A stretch of 64,000 nucleotides of DNA, taken from Marimonas lutisalis (lineage in GTDB: Bacteria; Pseudomonadota; Alphaproteobacteria; Rhodobacterales; Rhodobacteraceae). Numbering within the stretch: the stretch's first letter is position 1; the number at the start of each line of letters is the position of its first letter. Position numbers and translations under genes: made by a program. This document shows, in pieces, positions 52,180 to 60,975 of this stretch. The notes beneath the pieces were generated by a model. It saw nothing but the letters and a program-made list of their open reading frames with translations, was not told the origin of the DNA and did no database searches. The stretch is taken from assembly GCF_005434965.1 (NCBI RefSeq), contig NZ_SKCI01000002.1, forward strand, positions 361,001 to 425,000, read 5' to 3'.

Positions 52180-54648
52180 GTGCTGTCGAGCCAGGTGGAC
52201 TCCATCGATGAACTGGTGTCCATCGGTATTCCGGATGGGCGCGACTATATCGTCGAGGGCACTGCGGCGGGTGATCTGATCACCGGAACCTATACCGGTG
52301 ACCCCGAAGGCGACATGGTCGACAACAACGACGCCGCCGACGGGTCGAACGACGATGTTATTTACGGCTATGACGGCGACGATATCATCCAGTCGGGTGC
52401 CGGCGACGACACGATTTTCGGCGGCACGGGCAATGACCAGCTCTATGGTGGCGATGGTGCCGACAGCCTTGATGGGGGCGCGGGTGGCGACGATCTTTAC
52501 TCGGGCCTGGGCGACGACACGATCCTGGGCGGCGACGGTGCCGACAGTATCTTTGCGTCGTCAGGGGCGGACAGCATCGACGCTGGGGTGGGCGATGACA
52601 CGATCCGCTTTACCGATGCCGATAGCGTTTCTGGCGGGGATGGTGACGACCGGTTCCAGGCCGATGCACTGGTGCTGTATGGGTCGCCCATCTCGATCAC
52701 CGGCGGCGAAGGTGTGGAAACCAGGGGCGATACGCTCTCGTCCGGGACGTATTCGGGCGATGTTACGGTCGACCTGACGGCGGGTGGCACGGCGGCCGAC
52801 CCCGAAAGCGGTACGATGCAGCTTGGCACCCCCACGGTGACGTTCGGCGAGATCGAGAGTGTCGAGACCGGATCGGGCAATGAAAGCATCATCGGGTCGA
52901 CCGGCAATGACAATGTGAGCACGGGTACCGGTGCTGACACCGTCGATGGCGGTGCGGGTGATGACATCTTCGATCTCGGTGCAGGGGATGGTGCGGTCGA
53001 TACGGTTGTCTTCTCCGATGGCGATGGCAGCGATACCGTTGCCGGTTTTGATGCGCCCACCGACTTGGGTTGCGGATCATACAGCGGCAATGACCAGCTG
53101 GACGTGTCGGGCCTGACCGATCTGAGCGGCAACCCGGTCAATGTCGATGACGTGACGGTAAGCGGTACCAATGGCGACGGCACGGGTGATGCGATCCTCA
53201 GCTTCCCGAACGGCGAGTCGATCACCTTGACCGGGGTGCTGCCGGGCGCCGTCAGCGACCCCGCGGCGCTTGTCGCTATGGGTATCCCGGCCGCGGGCGG
53301 CGATTATATCGTCGAGGGCACGGCCGGAGCGGACTTGATTAACACTGCCTATGCGGGCGATCCCGAAGGCGACATGATCGACAACAGCGATCATTCCGAC
53401 GGGTCGGACGATGACAGTGTGGTCGCGGGCGATGGCGATGACAGTATCGACGCCGGCGCCGGTGACGACACGATCCTGGGCGGCGCGGGGGATGACGAAT
53501 TCTTCCTCGACGGATCGATCCAGAATGACAGCATCGTCGGCGGCGAGACCGGCGAGGATGGCCCGGGCGACCGGATCAACTTTTCCACCGTGGCCGACGA
53601 TATCACCATCAATTTCAGCGCGGCCGAAACCGGCACGCTGAGCGATGGCGTGTCGACCACGACGTTCGAAGAGATCGAAGAGTTCCAGATGGGCACTGGC
53701 AACGACAGCGTTGTCGGTTCGGACGGGGCCCAGGACATCATCGGCAACTACGGGGATGACACCATCTTCGGTGGCGGCGGCGATGACCTGCTGCAGGGCG
53801 GCGGCCTCAGCGACACCGATGTGTTCATCGGCGGGGCCGGCAGCGACACGATGGTCGACACGGGCGGCGACGGCTATTTCGGATTTGCCGATGGGTTCGG
53901 TAATGACAGTGTAGTGGGCGGTGAAAGCGGCGAGACGCTGGGGGATACGCTCGATTTCCAGGGGCTGACGCATTGGGATGACATCACCTATACCAACACC
54001 GATCCGGGCGTTGGTGGCGGTCTGAGCGGGTCTGCGGTTCTGGCTGACGGGTCTGTCGTGACCTTCAGCGAGATTGAGAATGTCATCATCTGCTTCACCG
54101 CCGGCACGCGGATCGCCACCGCGCGCGGCCTGTGCGAGGTGCAGGAGCTGCGCCCCGGCGACATGGTGGTGACCCGCGATCACGGGTTGCAGCCCGTGCG
54201 CTGGGTGGGTCGGCGGACCGTGCCCGCCAAGGGCAGGCTGGCCCCCATCCGCTTTGAAGCGGGTGTGCTGGGCAATGACCGGCCGATTCTGGTTTCGCCG
54301 CAGCACCGGATGCTGATCCAGGGGGGCGAGGTGAGCCTGAATTTCGGGGAAAGCGAGGTCCTTGCTGCCGCCAAGCACCTGGTGAACGGCGGGTCCGTGG
54401 TGAAAATGCCGGGCGGCGACGTGACCTATGTGCATGTCTTTTTCGACCAGCACGAGGTGATCTATGCCGAAGGCGCCGCGAGCGAGAGCTTCTTTCCCGG
54501 CGATTCCGGTCTGGACGCCGTCGATCCCGCGGCCCGCGATGAACTGTTCACGGTCTTCCCCGAGTTGCGCAGTTCGGTCGGGAGCTACGGTGATACGGCG
54601 CGCATGTGCCTGCGTGGCCGTGAAAGCCGCCTGCTCCGGCTGAGCTGA
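52180..54648 (+). CDS. RTX/Hint_2 protein, C-terminal part of the frameshifted gene
   Basis: 822 residues from a GTG, but the frame is open further upstream and continues the previous gene in sense from 52108. It carries more RTX nonapeptides (52350-52640, 53400-53930). The C-terminal Hint_2 domain starts at Cys codon 54091 (CFTAGTRIATARG, GDMVVTRDHGLQPVRWVGRR, ILVSPQHRMLI, HVFFDQHEVIYAEG, ESFFPG), the self-splicing-like fold found at the end of many Rhodobacteraceae RTX proteins. I see no ribosome site at 52180, so this half is probably translated only if the frame is restored. It is either the 3' part of a pseudogene, a phase-variable gene, or a sequencing error. Confidence 0.75.
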   Translation: MLSSQVDSIDELVSIGIPDGRDYIVEGTAAGDLITGTYTGDPEGDMVDNNDAADGSNDDVIYGYDGDDIIQSGAGDDTIFGGTGNDQLYGGDGADSLDGGAGGDDLYSGLGDDTILGGDGADSIFASSGADSIDAGVGDDTIRFTDADSVSGGDGDDRFQADALVLYGSPISITGGEGVETRGDTLSSGTYSGDVTVDLTAGGTAADPESGTMQLGTPTVTFGEIESVETGSGNESIIGSTGNDNVSTGTGADTVDGGAGDDIFDLGAGDGAVDTVVFSDGDGSDTVAGFDAPTDLGCGSYSGNDQLDVSGLTDLSGNPVNVDDVTVSGTNGDGTGDAILSFPNGESITLTGVLPGAVSDPAALVAMGIPAAGGDYIVEGTAGADLINTAYAGDPEGDMIDNSDHSDGSDDDSVVAGDGDDSIDAGAGDDTILGGAGDDEFFLDGSIQNDSIVGGETGEDGPGDRINFSTVADDITINFSAAETGTLSDGVSTTTFEEIEEFQMGTGNDSVVGSDGAQDIIGNYGDDTIFGGGGDDLLQGGGLSDTDVFIGGAGSDTMVDTGGDGYFGFADGFGNDSVVGGESGETLGDTLDFQGLTHWDDITYTNTDPGVGGGLSGSAVLADGSVVTFSEIENVIICFTAGTRIATARGLCEVQELRPGDMVVTRDHGLQPVRWVGRRTVPAKGRLAPIRFEAGVLGNDRPILVSPQHRMLIQGGEVSLNFGESEVLAAAKHLVNGGSVVKMPGGDVTYVHVFFDQHEVIYAEGAASESFFPGDSGLDAVDPAARDELFTVFPELRSSVGSYGDTARMCLRGRESRLLRLS

Positions 54649-54670
54649 CAGCCGCTCGATACGGGATAAG

Positions 54671-54700
54671 GCCCGGCGCCCCGGTGGCGCCGGGCTTCGT
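54671..54700 (+). terminator. Hairpin terminator after the RTX gene
   Basis: A perfect 10-bp stem GCCCGGCGCC/GGCGCCGGGC (54671-54680 with 54686-54695) is followed by TTCGTGT, a weak T tract. It lies 22 bp after the stop codon. Confidence 0.6.
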
Positions 54701-54759
54701 GTATCAGGTCTTTGCCTTCGTCGCGTTTATCGCGGATGCTGACAGTGGGAGGCTTGGCC

Positions 54760-56478
54760 ATGGAAAAACTACAGGATGACGGCACCCGCATCACCGCCGG
54801 GGCGGCGATTTTCGCGCGGCTGAAGGCGCTGGGCGTGCGTTACGTGTTTGCCAATTCCGGCACTGATTTTCCGCCGATCATCGAGGGGCTGATCGAGGCG
54901 CGCGAAAGCGGGTTGGACCTGCCCCAGCCTGTCACCGTGCCGCATGAGCATGTTGCGATGGGCATGGCGCACGGGGTCTGGCAGATCACCGGCGAGGCAC
55001 AGGCGGTGATGCTGCACACCAATGTGGGGCTGGCCAACGGTGTAATCGGGGCGATCAACGCTTGGTGCGACCAGGTGCCTGTGCTGATGATGTCGGGCCG
55101 CACCCCGGTCAGCGAGGCGGGCCGCTTCGGAGCACGCACGGTGCCGATCGGCTGGGGGCAGGAGATGTTCGACCAGGCCGGCATGGTGCGAGAGGTGACC
55201 AAGTGGGACTATGAGCTGCGCTTTGCCGAGCAGGTGAGCGATCTGCTGGACCGCGCCTATGCAATCGCCAATTCGGTGCCGCGCGGGCCGGTCTACCTGA
55301 GCCTGCCGCGCGAGGTTCTGTGCGAGGAGATGCCGCGCGCCATGCTGGCGGCGCCGCCGGTGGAGATGCCGGTGGCAGTAGCGCCGGATGCAGCCAGCCT
55401 GAACCGGGCGACGGATCTGCTGGCTGGGGCTGAGCGCCCGCTGATCATCAGCCAGCGGGGCATGGGCAGCGCCGAGGTTTTCGACGCGTTCGGCCGCTTC
55501 GTCGAGGACTGGGCGTTGCCGGTCTCGCACTACTGGGCGAACCAATTGAGCCTGCCCGTGGGCCATCTCTGCCAGGTGGGGGCCGATCCGGGGCCGCTGC
55601 TGGCCGAGGCGGATGTGATCCTGGTGATCAATGCGCTGGCACCGTGGTTTCCCGACAAGGTCACGCTGCGCGAGGATGCGCAGGTGATCCAGCTGGGCCC
55701 GGATCCGCTGTTTTCGCGCACGCCGGTACGGCATTTCCCGGCCCATGTGACATTGGCAGGCGATGTGACCCCGGCGATGACCGCACTGATGGACGCGATG
55801 GCCGGGCGCGAAAAGAATGCCGGCGTGATCGAACAGCGCCGCGCGCGGGTTGCAGCCCTGGCCCAGGCGGCGCGCAACGCGGTGCGGGCCCAGGCCGAGG
55901 CCGGCAAGGGTGAGCCGATGAGCAAGGACTGGGTCGCGCTGTGCCTTGGCCGGGCGATCAAGGGGCGCAAGACCAGCGTTTTTCACGAGTTGGGTTGCCC
56001 GTTGCAGCCCTTGGACGCGGACCAGCATCTGAGCTATTTCCAGGAGCCGCATTCCGGCGGGCTGGGCTGGGGCGTGCCTGCGGCGCTGGGCGCGCAGCTG
56101 GCAGATCCGGAACGACTGGTTTTTGCGACGGTGGGCGATGGCAGCTACATGTTCGCCAACCCGACAGCCTGCCACCAGGTGGCCGAGGCGCTTGGCCTGC
56201 CGGTGATCATCCTGGTGCTCAACAACGAGGAATGGGGGGCGGTGCGCGCCTCGGTCAATATGACCTATCCTGAGGGGCGGGCGCGGCAGGTAAACGAGGT
56301 GCCGCTGACCTCGCTCCGGCCCAGCCCCGATTTCACCCGCACGGCCGAGGCCAGCCGGGCCTATACCGAGACGGTGACCCGAGGCGAGGACCTGCCCGCG
56401 GCGCTGGAGCGCGCGATCCGGGTGCGCGACGAAGAGCGTCGCCAAGTTCTGCTGAATATCGCGATCGCGCGCGACTGA
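54760..56478 (+). CDS. ThDP-dependent enzyme of the acetolactate synthase/decarboxylase superfamily
   Basis: 572 residues in the three-domain ThDP layout. The N-terminal domain has FANSGTDFPPIIEGL and VPHEHVAMGMAHG with the activating Glu; a central domain follows at about 200-340; and the C-terminal ThDP site reads GDGSYMFANP... ending in LVLNNEEWGAV, the GDG-to-NN motif. It could be a decarboxylase or carboligase acting on a 2-oxo acid. The residues do not point to IlvB, benzoylformate decarboxylase or Xsc. GGGAGG lies 8 nt before the ATG at 54760. The next gene, a SABATH-like methyltransferase, follows after 148 bp, suggesting a shared pathway. Confidence 0.85.
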   Translation: MEKLQDDGTRITAGAAIFARLKALGVRYVFANSGTDFPPIIEGLIEARESGLDLPQPVTVPHEHVAMGMAHGVWQITGEAQAVMLHTNVGLANGVIGAINAWCDQVPVLMMSGRTPVSEAGRFGARTVPIGWGQEMFDQAGMVREVTKWDYELRFAEQVSDLLDRAYAIANSVPRGPVYLSLPREVLCEEMPRAMLAAPPVEMPVAVAPDAASLNRATDLLAGAERPLIISQRGMGSAEVFDAFGRFVEDWALPVSHYWANQLSLPVGHLCQVGADPGPLLAEADVILVINALAPWFPDKVTLREDAQVIQLGPDPLFSRTPVRHFPAHVTLAGDVTPAMTALMDAMAGREKNAGVIEQRRARVAALAQAARNAVRAQAEAGKGEPMSKDWVALCLGRAIKGRKTSVFHELGCPLQPLDADQHLSYFQEPHSGGLGWGVPAALGAQLADPERLVFATVGDGSYMFANPTACHQVAEALGLPVIILVLNNEEWGAVRASVNMTYPEGRARQVNEVPLTSLRPSPDFTRTAEASRAYTETVTRGEDLPAALERAIRVRDEERRQVLLNIAIARD

Positions 56479-56482
56479 GACA

Positions 56483-56540
56483 GTTGCCGCCCTCGGGCAA
56501 CGCCCACCCACCCGCCCCGTTGCCCTCGGGCGGCAACGGG
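56483..56540 (+). repeat. Inverted repeat around CCCACCCACCCG
   Basis: GTTGCCGCCCTCGGGCAACG and CGTTGCCCTCGGGCGGCAAC face each other across CCCACCCACCCGCCC, a cruciform of about 20-bp arms with a short asymmetric centre. It shares the CCCACCC loop of the composite repeats but lacks GAGTATTT. It lies between the ThDP enzyme and the methyltransferase. Confidence 0.65.
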
Positions 56541-56626
56541 GGCGACGCGGCGTTCCGGGCGAAAACCGCTTTGGTCCGGGGGAAAAGCGGTGCAGGATCA
56601 TTCGCAAACACCAGGGAGGGATTTCG

Positions 56627-57736
56627 ATGACCGGTGGATCGACCAAGGGCTTCATGGCGATGAAGGGCGCAGGATACTATTCCGGCGCAACGATCGGCGC
56701 CAAGCACGTGATGGACAATGCGGCCGAACTTGTGCTGGGCGCAGTCGAACGGATGGCGCCGGCGGATGATGGAAGCGTGTTCCGCGCCACCGATATGGGG
56801 GCGGCCGATGGCGGTACATCGCTGGCCATGTGGGGCCGGGTTCTGGCCGATGTGCGCGAAAAGGTGCCCAGCCGCCCGATCGAGATCGTCTATACAGACC
56901 TGCCGCGCAACGATTTCAGCCAGACCTTCCAGAACGCGCTGGGCCTGACCAGCGAGGAAACCTATGTCGGCAAGGTGCCGGATGTTTACGTGCTCGCCTC
57001 TGCCACTTCCTTTCACGAAGGAATCCTGCCGCCGGGTACGCTTGACCTGGGGTTCTCGGCCACCGCTTCGCACTACATCGCCGGGGTGCCCTGCAACATC
57101 GCCGATCACGTGCACATGGTCGGCGCGGCGCCCGGGGAACGCGCGGCATACGAGGCGCGCGGCGCCGAAGACTGGGAGCGGATGCTGCTGCGCCGGACCG
57201 AGGAGTTGAAACCCGGTGGGCGGTTGGCCCTGTTCAACTTCGGCATCGACGAAGAGGGGCGCTACCTGGGCAATACCGGGGGCGTGAACATGTTCGACAC
57301 CTTCGCACTGCACTGGGCGGCGCTGCGCGACGAGGGCGTGATCACGGCAGAGGAATTCGCGGCCACCAACTTCCCGCAATGCTATCGCACCGAGGCCCAG
57401 TTCGTGGCGCCGCTGCTGGATGAAACCAGCCCGGTCTGGCGCGCGGGTCTCAGGCTGGAGCATGTCGAGAGCCGCGTGGTGCGCTGCCCGTTCGAGCAGA
57501 ATTTCACCGAAACCGGGCAGGACCCGGCGGATTTCGCGCGCGACTATATCCCGACGCTGCGCTCGTGGTCGGAGCCGACATTCGTGAACGGGCTGTCAGA
57601 TGAGCGCACGGACGAGGAGAAGGCGGCGATCATCGACGAATTCTACGGCCGGTACGAGAAGATGGTGGCCGGGAACCCGCAGGGCCACGCGATGGATTAC
57701 GTGCATATCTACCTGGTTTGCCGGAAAGAAGGATAA
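56627..57736 (+). CDS. SABATH-like (PF03492) SAM-dependent carboxyl methyltransferase
   Basis: 369 residues. GAGYYSGATIGAKHVMDNA at the start, the SAM-binding TDMGAADGGTSL (about 55-66), YTDLPRNDFSQTFQNAL, and SFHEGILPPGTLDLGFSATASHYI align in order with the landmarks of the plant SABATH family (salicylate, jasmonate and caffeine-type methyltransferases). Members add a methyl group to a carboxylate or ring nitrogen of a small molecule. The cysteine-poor, soluble protein has no signal peptide. CAGGGAGGG lies about 7 nt before the ATG. Its partner is probably the ThDP enzyme upstream, which may make or consume the acid that is methylated. I am fairly sure of the superfamily and not of the substrate. 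Confidence 0.75.
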   Translation: MTGGSTKGFMAMKGAGYYSGATIGAKHVMDNAAELVLGAVERMAPADDGSVFRATDMGAADGGTSLAMWGRVLADVREKVPSRPIEIVYTDLPRNDFSQTFQNALGLTSEETYVGKVPDVYVLASATSFHEGILPPGTLDLGFSATASHYIAGVPCNIADHVHMVGAAPGERAAYEARGAEDWERMLLRRTEELKPGGRLALFNFGIDEEGRYLGNTGGVNMFDTFALHWAALRDEGVITAEEFAATNFPQCYRTEAQFVAPLLDETSPVWRAGLRLEHVESRVVRCPFEQNFTETGQDPADFARDYIPTLRSWSEPTFVNGLSDERTDEEKAAIIDEFYGRYEKMVAGNPQGHAMDYVHIYLVCRKEG

Positions 57737-57744
57737 GCGCCCCG

Positions 57745-57870
57745 TCGCGGCGCGCCCGCCCGCCCGCCGCGTCACGGCGCGGATTGGCGCCCCTTCGAAA
57801 TCAGGGGCTCGGCATGGATTGGGGCGTCTCGGGTGAGAGTATTCGGTCCGGGTAAGAGGCGGTCTGCGCG
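57745..57870 (+). repeat. Composite intergenic repeat, copy 8
   Basis: GCGGCGCG, CCCGCCCGCCCG and CCGCGTCACGGCGCG form a GC-rich inverted region, followed by GAGAGTATTCGGTCCGGGTAAGAGG, a diverged GAGTATTT tail. It lies just after the methyltransferase stop. Confidence 0.55.
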
Positions 57871-57888
57871 TCGGGACCCCCGTGTCTG

Positions 57889-58030
57889 GTTCTTTCTTGG
57901 TGAAAATACTCAAGGTCCTGCCGTTGCGGCAGGCGCATGTTTGGCCAAAAAGCCTGACCTGTGGAAAATTCCTGCGTTTCCGGCCGAGCGAAGCGAGGCC
58001 CCCGGGCGACGCGCATCGCGCGGCGCAAAA
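57889..58030 (-). repeat. Composite intergenic repeat, copy 9 (inverted)
   Basis: On the minus strand downstream of recR: CCAGG, hairpin GCGCCGCGC/GCGCGTCGC, a GGGGGCCTCGC block, then GAGTATTTTCACCAAGAAAGA (57911-57891). The order of blocks matches copy 6 downstream of tpa, and the tail is identical to that of copy 4. Confidence 0.75.
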
Positions 58031-58038
58031 CCTGGGGA

Positions 58039-58632
58039 TCAGATATCCTTGCGAGCGTTCAGCGCGGCCGAGATGGTGCCGTCGTCGAGATAGTCGAGTT
58101 CGCCACCGATCGGCACGCCCTGGGCCAGCGAGGTGAGGCGCACCGCGCCTTCGAGCTGGTCGGCAATGTAGTGGGCGGTTGTCTGGCCGTCCACGGTGGC
58201 GTTGAGGGCGAGGATCACTTCGCTCACGTTCTCCGTCGCGACACGGTCAATCAGCTTGGGGATACGCAGTTCTTCGGGACCGACGGCATCGAGGGCGGAG
58301 AGCGTGCCGCCGAGCACGTGGTAGCGGCCCTTGAATACGCCCGCGCGTTCCATTGCCCAGAGATCGGCCACGTCCTCGACCACGCAAAGCTCGCCATTGG
58401 CGCGCTTTTCAGAGGCGCAGATATCGCAGATGTCCGAGGTGCCGACATTGCCGCAGTTGAGGCATTCGCGGGCGGTGGCCGCGACCTGAACCATGAGATC
58501 GGCCAGGGGAGACAGCAGCAGCGCGCGCTTGCGGATGAGGTGCAGTACCGCACGCCGCGCCGAGCGGGGACCGAGGCCTGGCAGCTTGGCCATCATCTCG
58601 ATCAGGGCGTCGATATCGCGGGTAGAGCTCAT
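58039..58632 (-). CDS. recR: Recombination mediator RecR
   Basis: 197 residues. The helix-hairpin-helix [16 protein letters not shown] near the N-terminus binds DNA. The zinc finger [16 protein letters not shown] lies at about 55-72, and the Toprim domain follows with [13 protein letters not shown] and [16 protein letters not shown], where the acidic residues are. It works with RecF/RecO to load RecA at gaps. I start at [14 protein letters not shown] (58632); the frame upstream is a repeat. It follows ybaB on the same strand, as in the usual dnaX-ybaB-recR order, but a repeat separates them and dnaX is not here. Confidence 0.97.
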   Translation of the reverse strand: MSSTRDIDALIEMMAKLPGLGPRSARRAVLHLIRKRALLLSPLADLMVQVAATARECLNCGNVGTSDICDICASEKRANGELCVVEDVADLWAMERAGVFKGRYHVLGGTLSALDAVGPEELRIPKLIDRVATENVSEVILALNATVDGQTTAHYIADQLEGAVRLTSLAQGVPIGGELDYLDDGTISAALNARKDI

Positions 58633-58662
58633 GGCCAGCGCTATGCTTTTGGAGGGGATGGA

Positions 58663-58709
58663 CGTGGGGGCCAGCCCCCACACCCCCGGGATACTTGGGG
58701 CAAGATGAA
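58663..58709 (+). repeat. Composite intergenic repeat, copy 10
   Basis: Hairpin CGTGGGGGCCAGCCCCCAC, then ACCCCCGGGATACTTGGGG and CAAGATGAAG. Nearly identical to copy 2 at 23222-23270. It lies between ybaB and recR and so inside their likely transcript. Confidence 0.75.
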
Positions 58710-58711
58710 GA

Positions 58712-59056
58712 TCAGAAGGGCAGCTTCATGTCAGCCGGCAGGCCCATTTCCTGGGTGATCTTCGACATCTCTTCCTGGGCCTTGTCCGAGGCTTTTTGCT
58801 GCGCGTCCTTGATCGCGGCGAGGATCAGGTCTTCGACCACTTCCTTTTCGTCCGCATTGAAGATCGACGGGTCGATATCGAGCGTTTTCAGCTCGCCCTT
58901 GGCGGTGCACGTGGCCTTGACCAGCCCGGCGCCGGATTCGCCGGTGACCATCATCCGGTGCATTTCTTCCTGAAGGTTCTCCATCCGCGTCTTCATTTCC
59001 TGCGCGGCCTTCATCATCTTCGCCATGTCGCCCATGGCGCCGAGACCTTTGAACAT
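58712..59056 (-). CDS. ybaB: YbaB/EbfC nucleoid-associated protein
   Basis: 114 residues: [20 protein letters not shown], the helical [12 protein letters not shown], the central [18 protein letters not shown] strands, and the C-terminal helix [15 protein letters not shown]. This is the complete YbaB fold, a dimeric DNA-binding protein. A GGGAGAG ribosome site lies just upstream. It is placed before recR as in most bacteria. The role is probably chromosome organisation or regulation. Confidence 0.95.
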   Translation of the reverse strand: MFKGLGAMGDMAKMMKAAQEMKTRMENLQEEMHRMMVTGESGAGLVKATCTAKGELKTLDIDPSIFNADEKEVVEDLILAAIKDAQQKASDKAQEEMSKITQEMGLPADMKLPF

Positions 59057-59122
59057 CGGGGCTCTCCCTGAATTGCTTGCTGCCCCCTAGATAGGCGGGG
59101 GCAGGGCAAAAGGGAAGGTTGC

Positions 59123-60166
59123 TCAGACCAGGAAGTCCGACAGGCTGACATCTGTGGCGAGCAGCCCGTCGAGGGTGAGCGTGGACGCGGAGCCGGCAAA
59201 CGAGAGGACCAGCGAGCCGGTGCTGTCGTCCCAGGACACATCTCCGGGATCCGTGAGGCCGAAGCCGGTGAGATCGACCATGTCGATGCCGGTTTCGAAA
59301 TCGGTGATGTGGTCATCGCCGCTACCCAGGGTGAAAACGAAGGTGTCCGCGCCGGCACCGCCGGTCATTGTGTCTTCCTTTTTGCCCCCGTCGAGGATGT
59401 CGTCGCCGGCCCCGCCATCGAGTTGATCCCTGTCTGCGCCGCCGAGGATCGTGTCGTTGCCGTCGTCACCGAACAGCCGGTCATTCTTGGAGCCGCCATC
59501 GACGAGGTCATTGCCAGTACCGCCATAGATGCGGTCATTGTCGGACCCGCCATAGAGAACGTCATGACCGCTGTCGCCATGGAGCACGTCACGGCCGCTG
59601 TCGCCGTAGATCAAATCGCTGTAGGTGCCGCCATGCACACTGTCATTTCCGGTGCCGCCCGAGATCGTGTCGCGGCCGCTGTCGCCCATCAGGGTGTCGT
59701 CGCCGCCATCGCCTTAGATCTGGTCGTGACCGTACCCGCCAAGGATGCTGTCGGCATCGTCGCCGCCATAGGCGCGGTCATTGCCGCTGCCGGCATAGAT
59801 GGTATCGAGGCCCGCGTCGCCATAGAGGCGATCGTTGCGGCTGCCGCCATCGATGAAGTCATCGCCGTCGCCGCCTTCGAGCTTGTCATTGCCGCCCTCG
59901 CCGAGGAGCGTATCATTGCCCGCGAAACCGCCGATATTGTCACGGCCCGCGCCCCCGAAGATCAGATCGTCACCAAACCCGCCGTTGAGCTTGTCATCGC
60001 CATCGCCGCCCGAGATCGTGTCGTCACCGTCAAGGCCGAACGCAATATCGTCGCCTTCGAGCAGCTCGATCCGATCGGCCACCGGCGTGCCGTTGATGCT
60101 GTCATTGCCAGGCGTGCCGATCAAAAGGCCAGGAAAGAGGGGCGGGAGGATAAGCTCGGGCATCAT
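59123..60166 (-). pseudogene. Short RTX-repeat protein gene interrupted by an in-frame stop
   Basis: One continuous frame encodes MMPELILPPLFPGLL, a run of RTX nonapeptides (GGDGDDKLNGGFGDDLIFGG and similar), and a C-terminal type I secretion-like end (DTFVFTLGSGDDHITDFETG to DVSLSDFLV). A TAA at 59714-59716 breaks it after GHDQI, exactly where the repeat pattern predicts Tyr (DxIYGD); the downstream half (59123-59713) keeps frame and sequence. The full protein would have about 347 residues. AGGAG lies just before the first ATG pair (60166/60163). As it stands, the product would stop after 150 residues without the secretion signal. The gap 60167-60340 upstream holds a short GCCTGC/GCAGGC hairpin and nothing else. 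Confidence 0.8.
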
Positions 60167-60345
60167 GGACTCCTGTCAATGTCTTTGCCTGCAACGGCAG
60201 GCCAATTCTGCTGACAAGATCATGCCGGGCGCCCCGTTTCGGGGTCATGATTGATTGCCAATCGCCCAGCACGAATTTCGCAGGGGTCGATGAAAAAAGG
60301 CAAAATTGAGGCCAATTTGCGGAAAAGCCGGGATGGCATGCCCGA

Positions 60346-60378
60346 CAATGTAAACGGGCGGGACACAATGCCCGCCCG
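60346..60378 (-). terminator. Terminator after the DUF302 gene
   Basis: On the minus strand an 8-bp stem CGGGCGGG/CCCGCCCG (60378-60371 with 60362-60355) and an 8-nt loop are followed by TTTACATTG. It lies 31 bp past the stop of the DUF302 gene. Confidence 0.55.
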
Positions 60379-60409
60379 ATTTGGGAATTGTTTGTGACGA
60401 CTGGCGCGG

Positions 60410-60850
60410 TCACTCCATTCCGATGGCGGATTTTGCAATTCCGTCGAGCATCGCTTCGACTTCCTGCATGGGGCCATCGGGGTAGTCGCGGAACCCGATC
60501 ATCACCTGGCCGCCCGGCTGTTGGGCCACGAAGATGCCATAGGGGCAATAGACGATGTTCATCGGATCCGCCTCCATCGCGCGCCGCGAAACGGCGGCGG
60601 AGCAGAAGGAATAGACATCGGCCTTTTCGAAGATCGTGACCGTGCCGCCGACATCTTCCTTGGTGCGTTCCAGCATGTCTCCGACATGGCTGACGCTGTC
60701 GACGACGAGACCGGCATCGACGATCGCGTTCTCGAGACCGAAGACCACGTCATCGAAGGCTTCGTCGGTAGTGTAGGAAATCACGCCTTCGGACAGGGCC
60801 GGGCCGGCGAGACAAGCAGCGACAGCCGCGGTTGCAAGAATTCGTTTCAT
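60410..60850 (-). CDS. Exported DUF302 family protein
   Basis: 146 residues with a Sec signal peptide (about 1-20, ending ALS before EGVIS). The DUF302 domain follows: TTDEAFDDVVFGLENAIVDAGL, VSHVGDMLERT, and the MEADPMNIVYCPYGIFVAQQPGG segment. Two Cys in the mature part (FCSAAV and YCPYG) may form a disulfide. The domain is widespread but its role is unknown. GGGAGGA precedes the ATG at 60850. It is divergent from the FMN enzyme gene across 125 bp. No partner gene is in the same unit. Confidence 0.85.
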   Translation of the reverse strand: MKRILATAAVAACLAGPALSEGVISYTTDEAFDDVVFGLENAIVDAGLVVDSVSHVGDMLERTKEDVGGTVTIFEKADVYSFCSAAVSRRAMEADPMNIVYCPYGIFVAQQPGGQVMIGFRDYPDGPMQEVEAMLDGIAKSAIGME

Positions 60851-60975
60851 GGTGTCCTCCCATAGGGTCGCGCGGATTGGCGAATATGTGACGGGTTGCC
60901 CCGTTGCATCATCCGCCGCAGAGTAGCCGCAAGCGGGTTTGCAACCATTGATGCATATCAAAGAAGGGTTTTGCG

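Noticed and set aside
47200..54000. Regularly spaced short repeats that could suggest a CRISPR array
   Set aside because: The 27-nt periodicity keeps reading frame, encodes GGxGxDxUx nonapeptides, and has no identical repeats with unique spacers.
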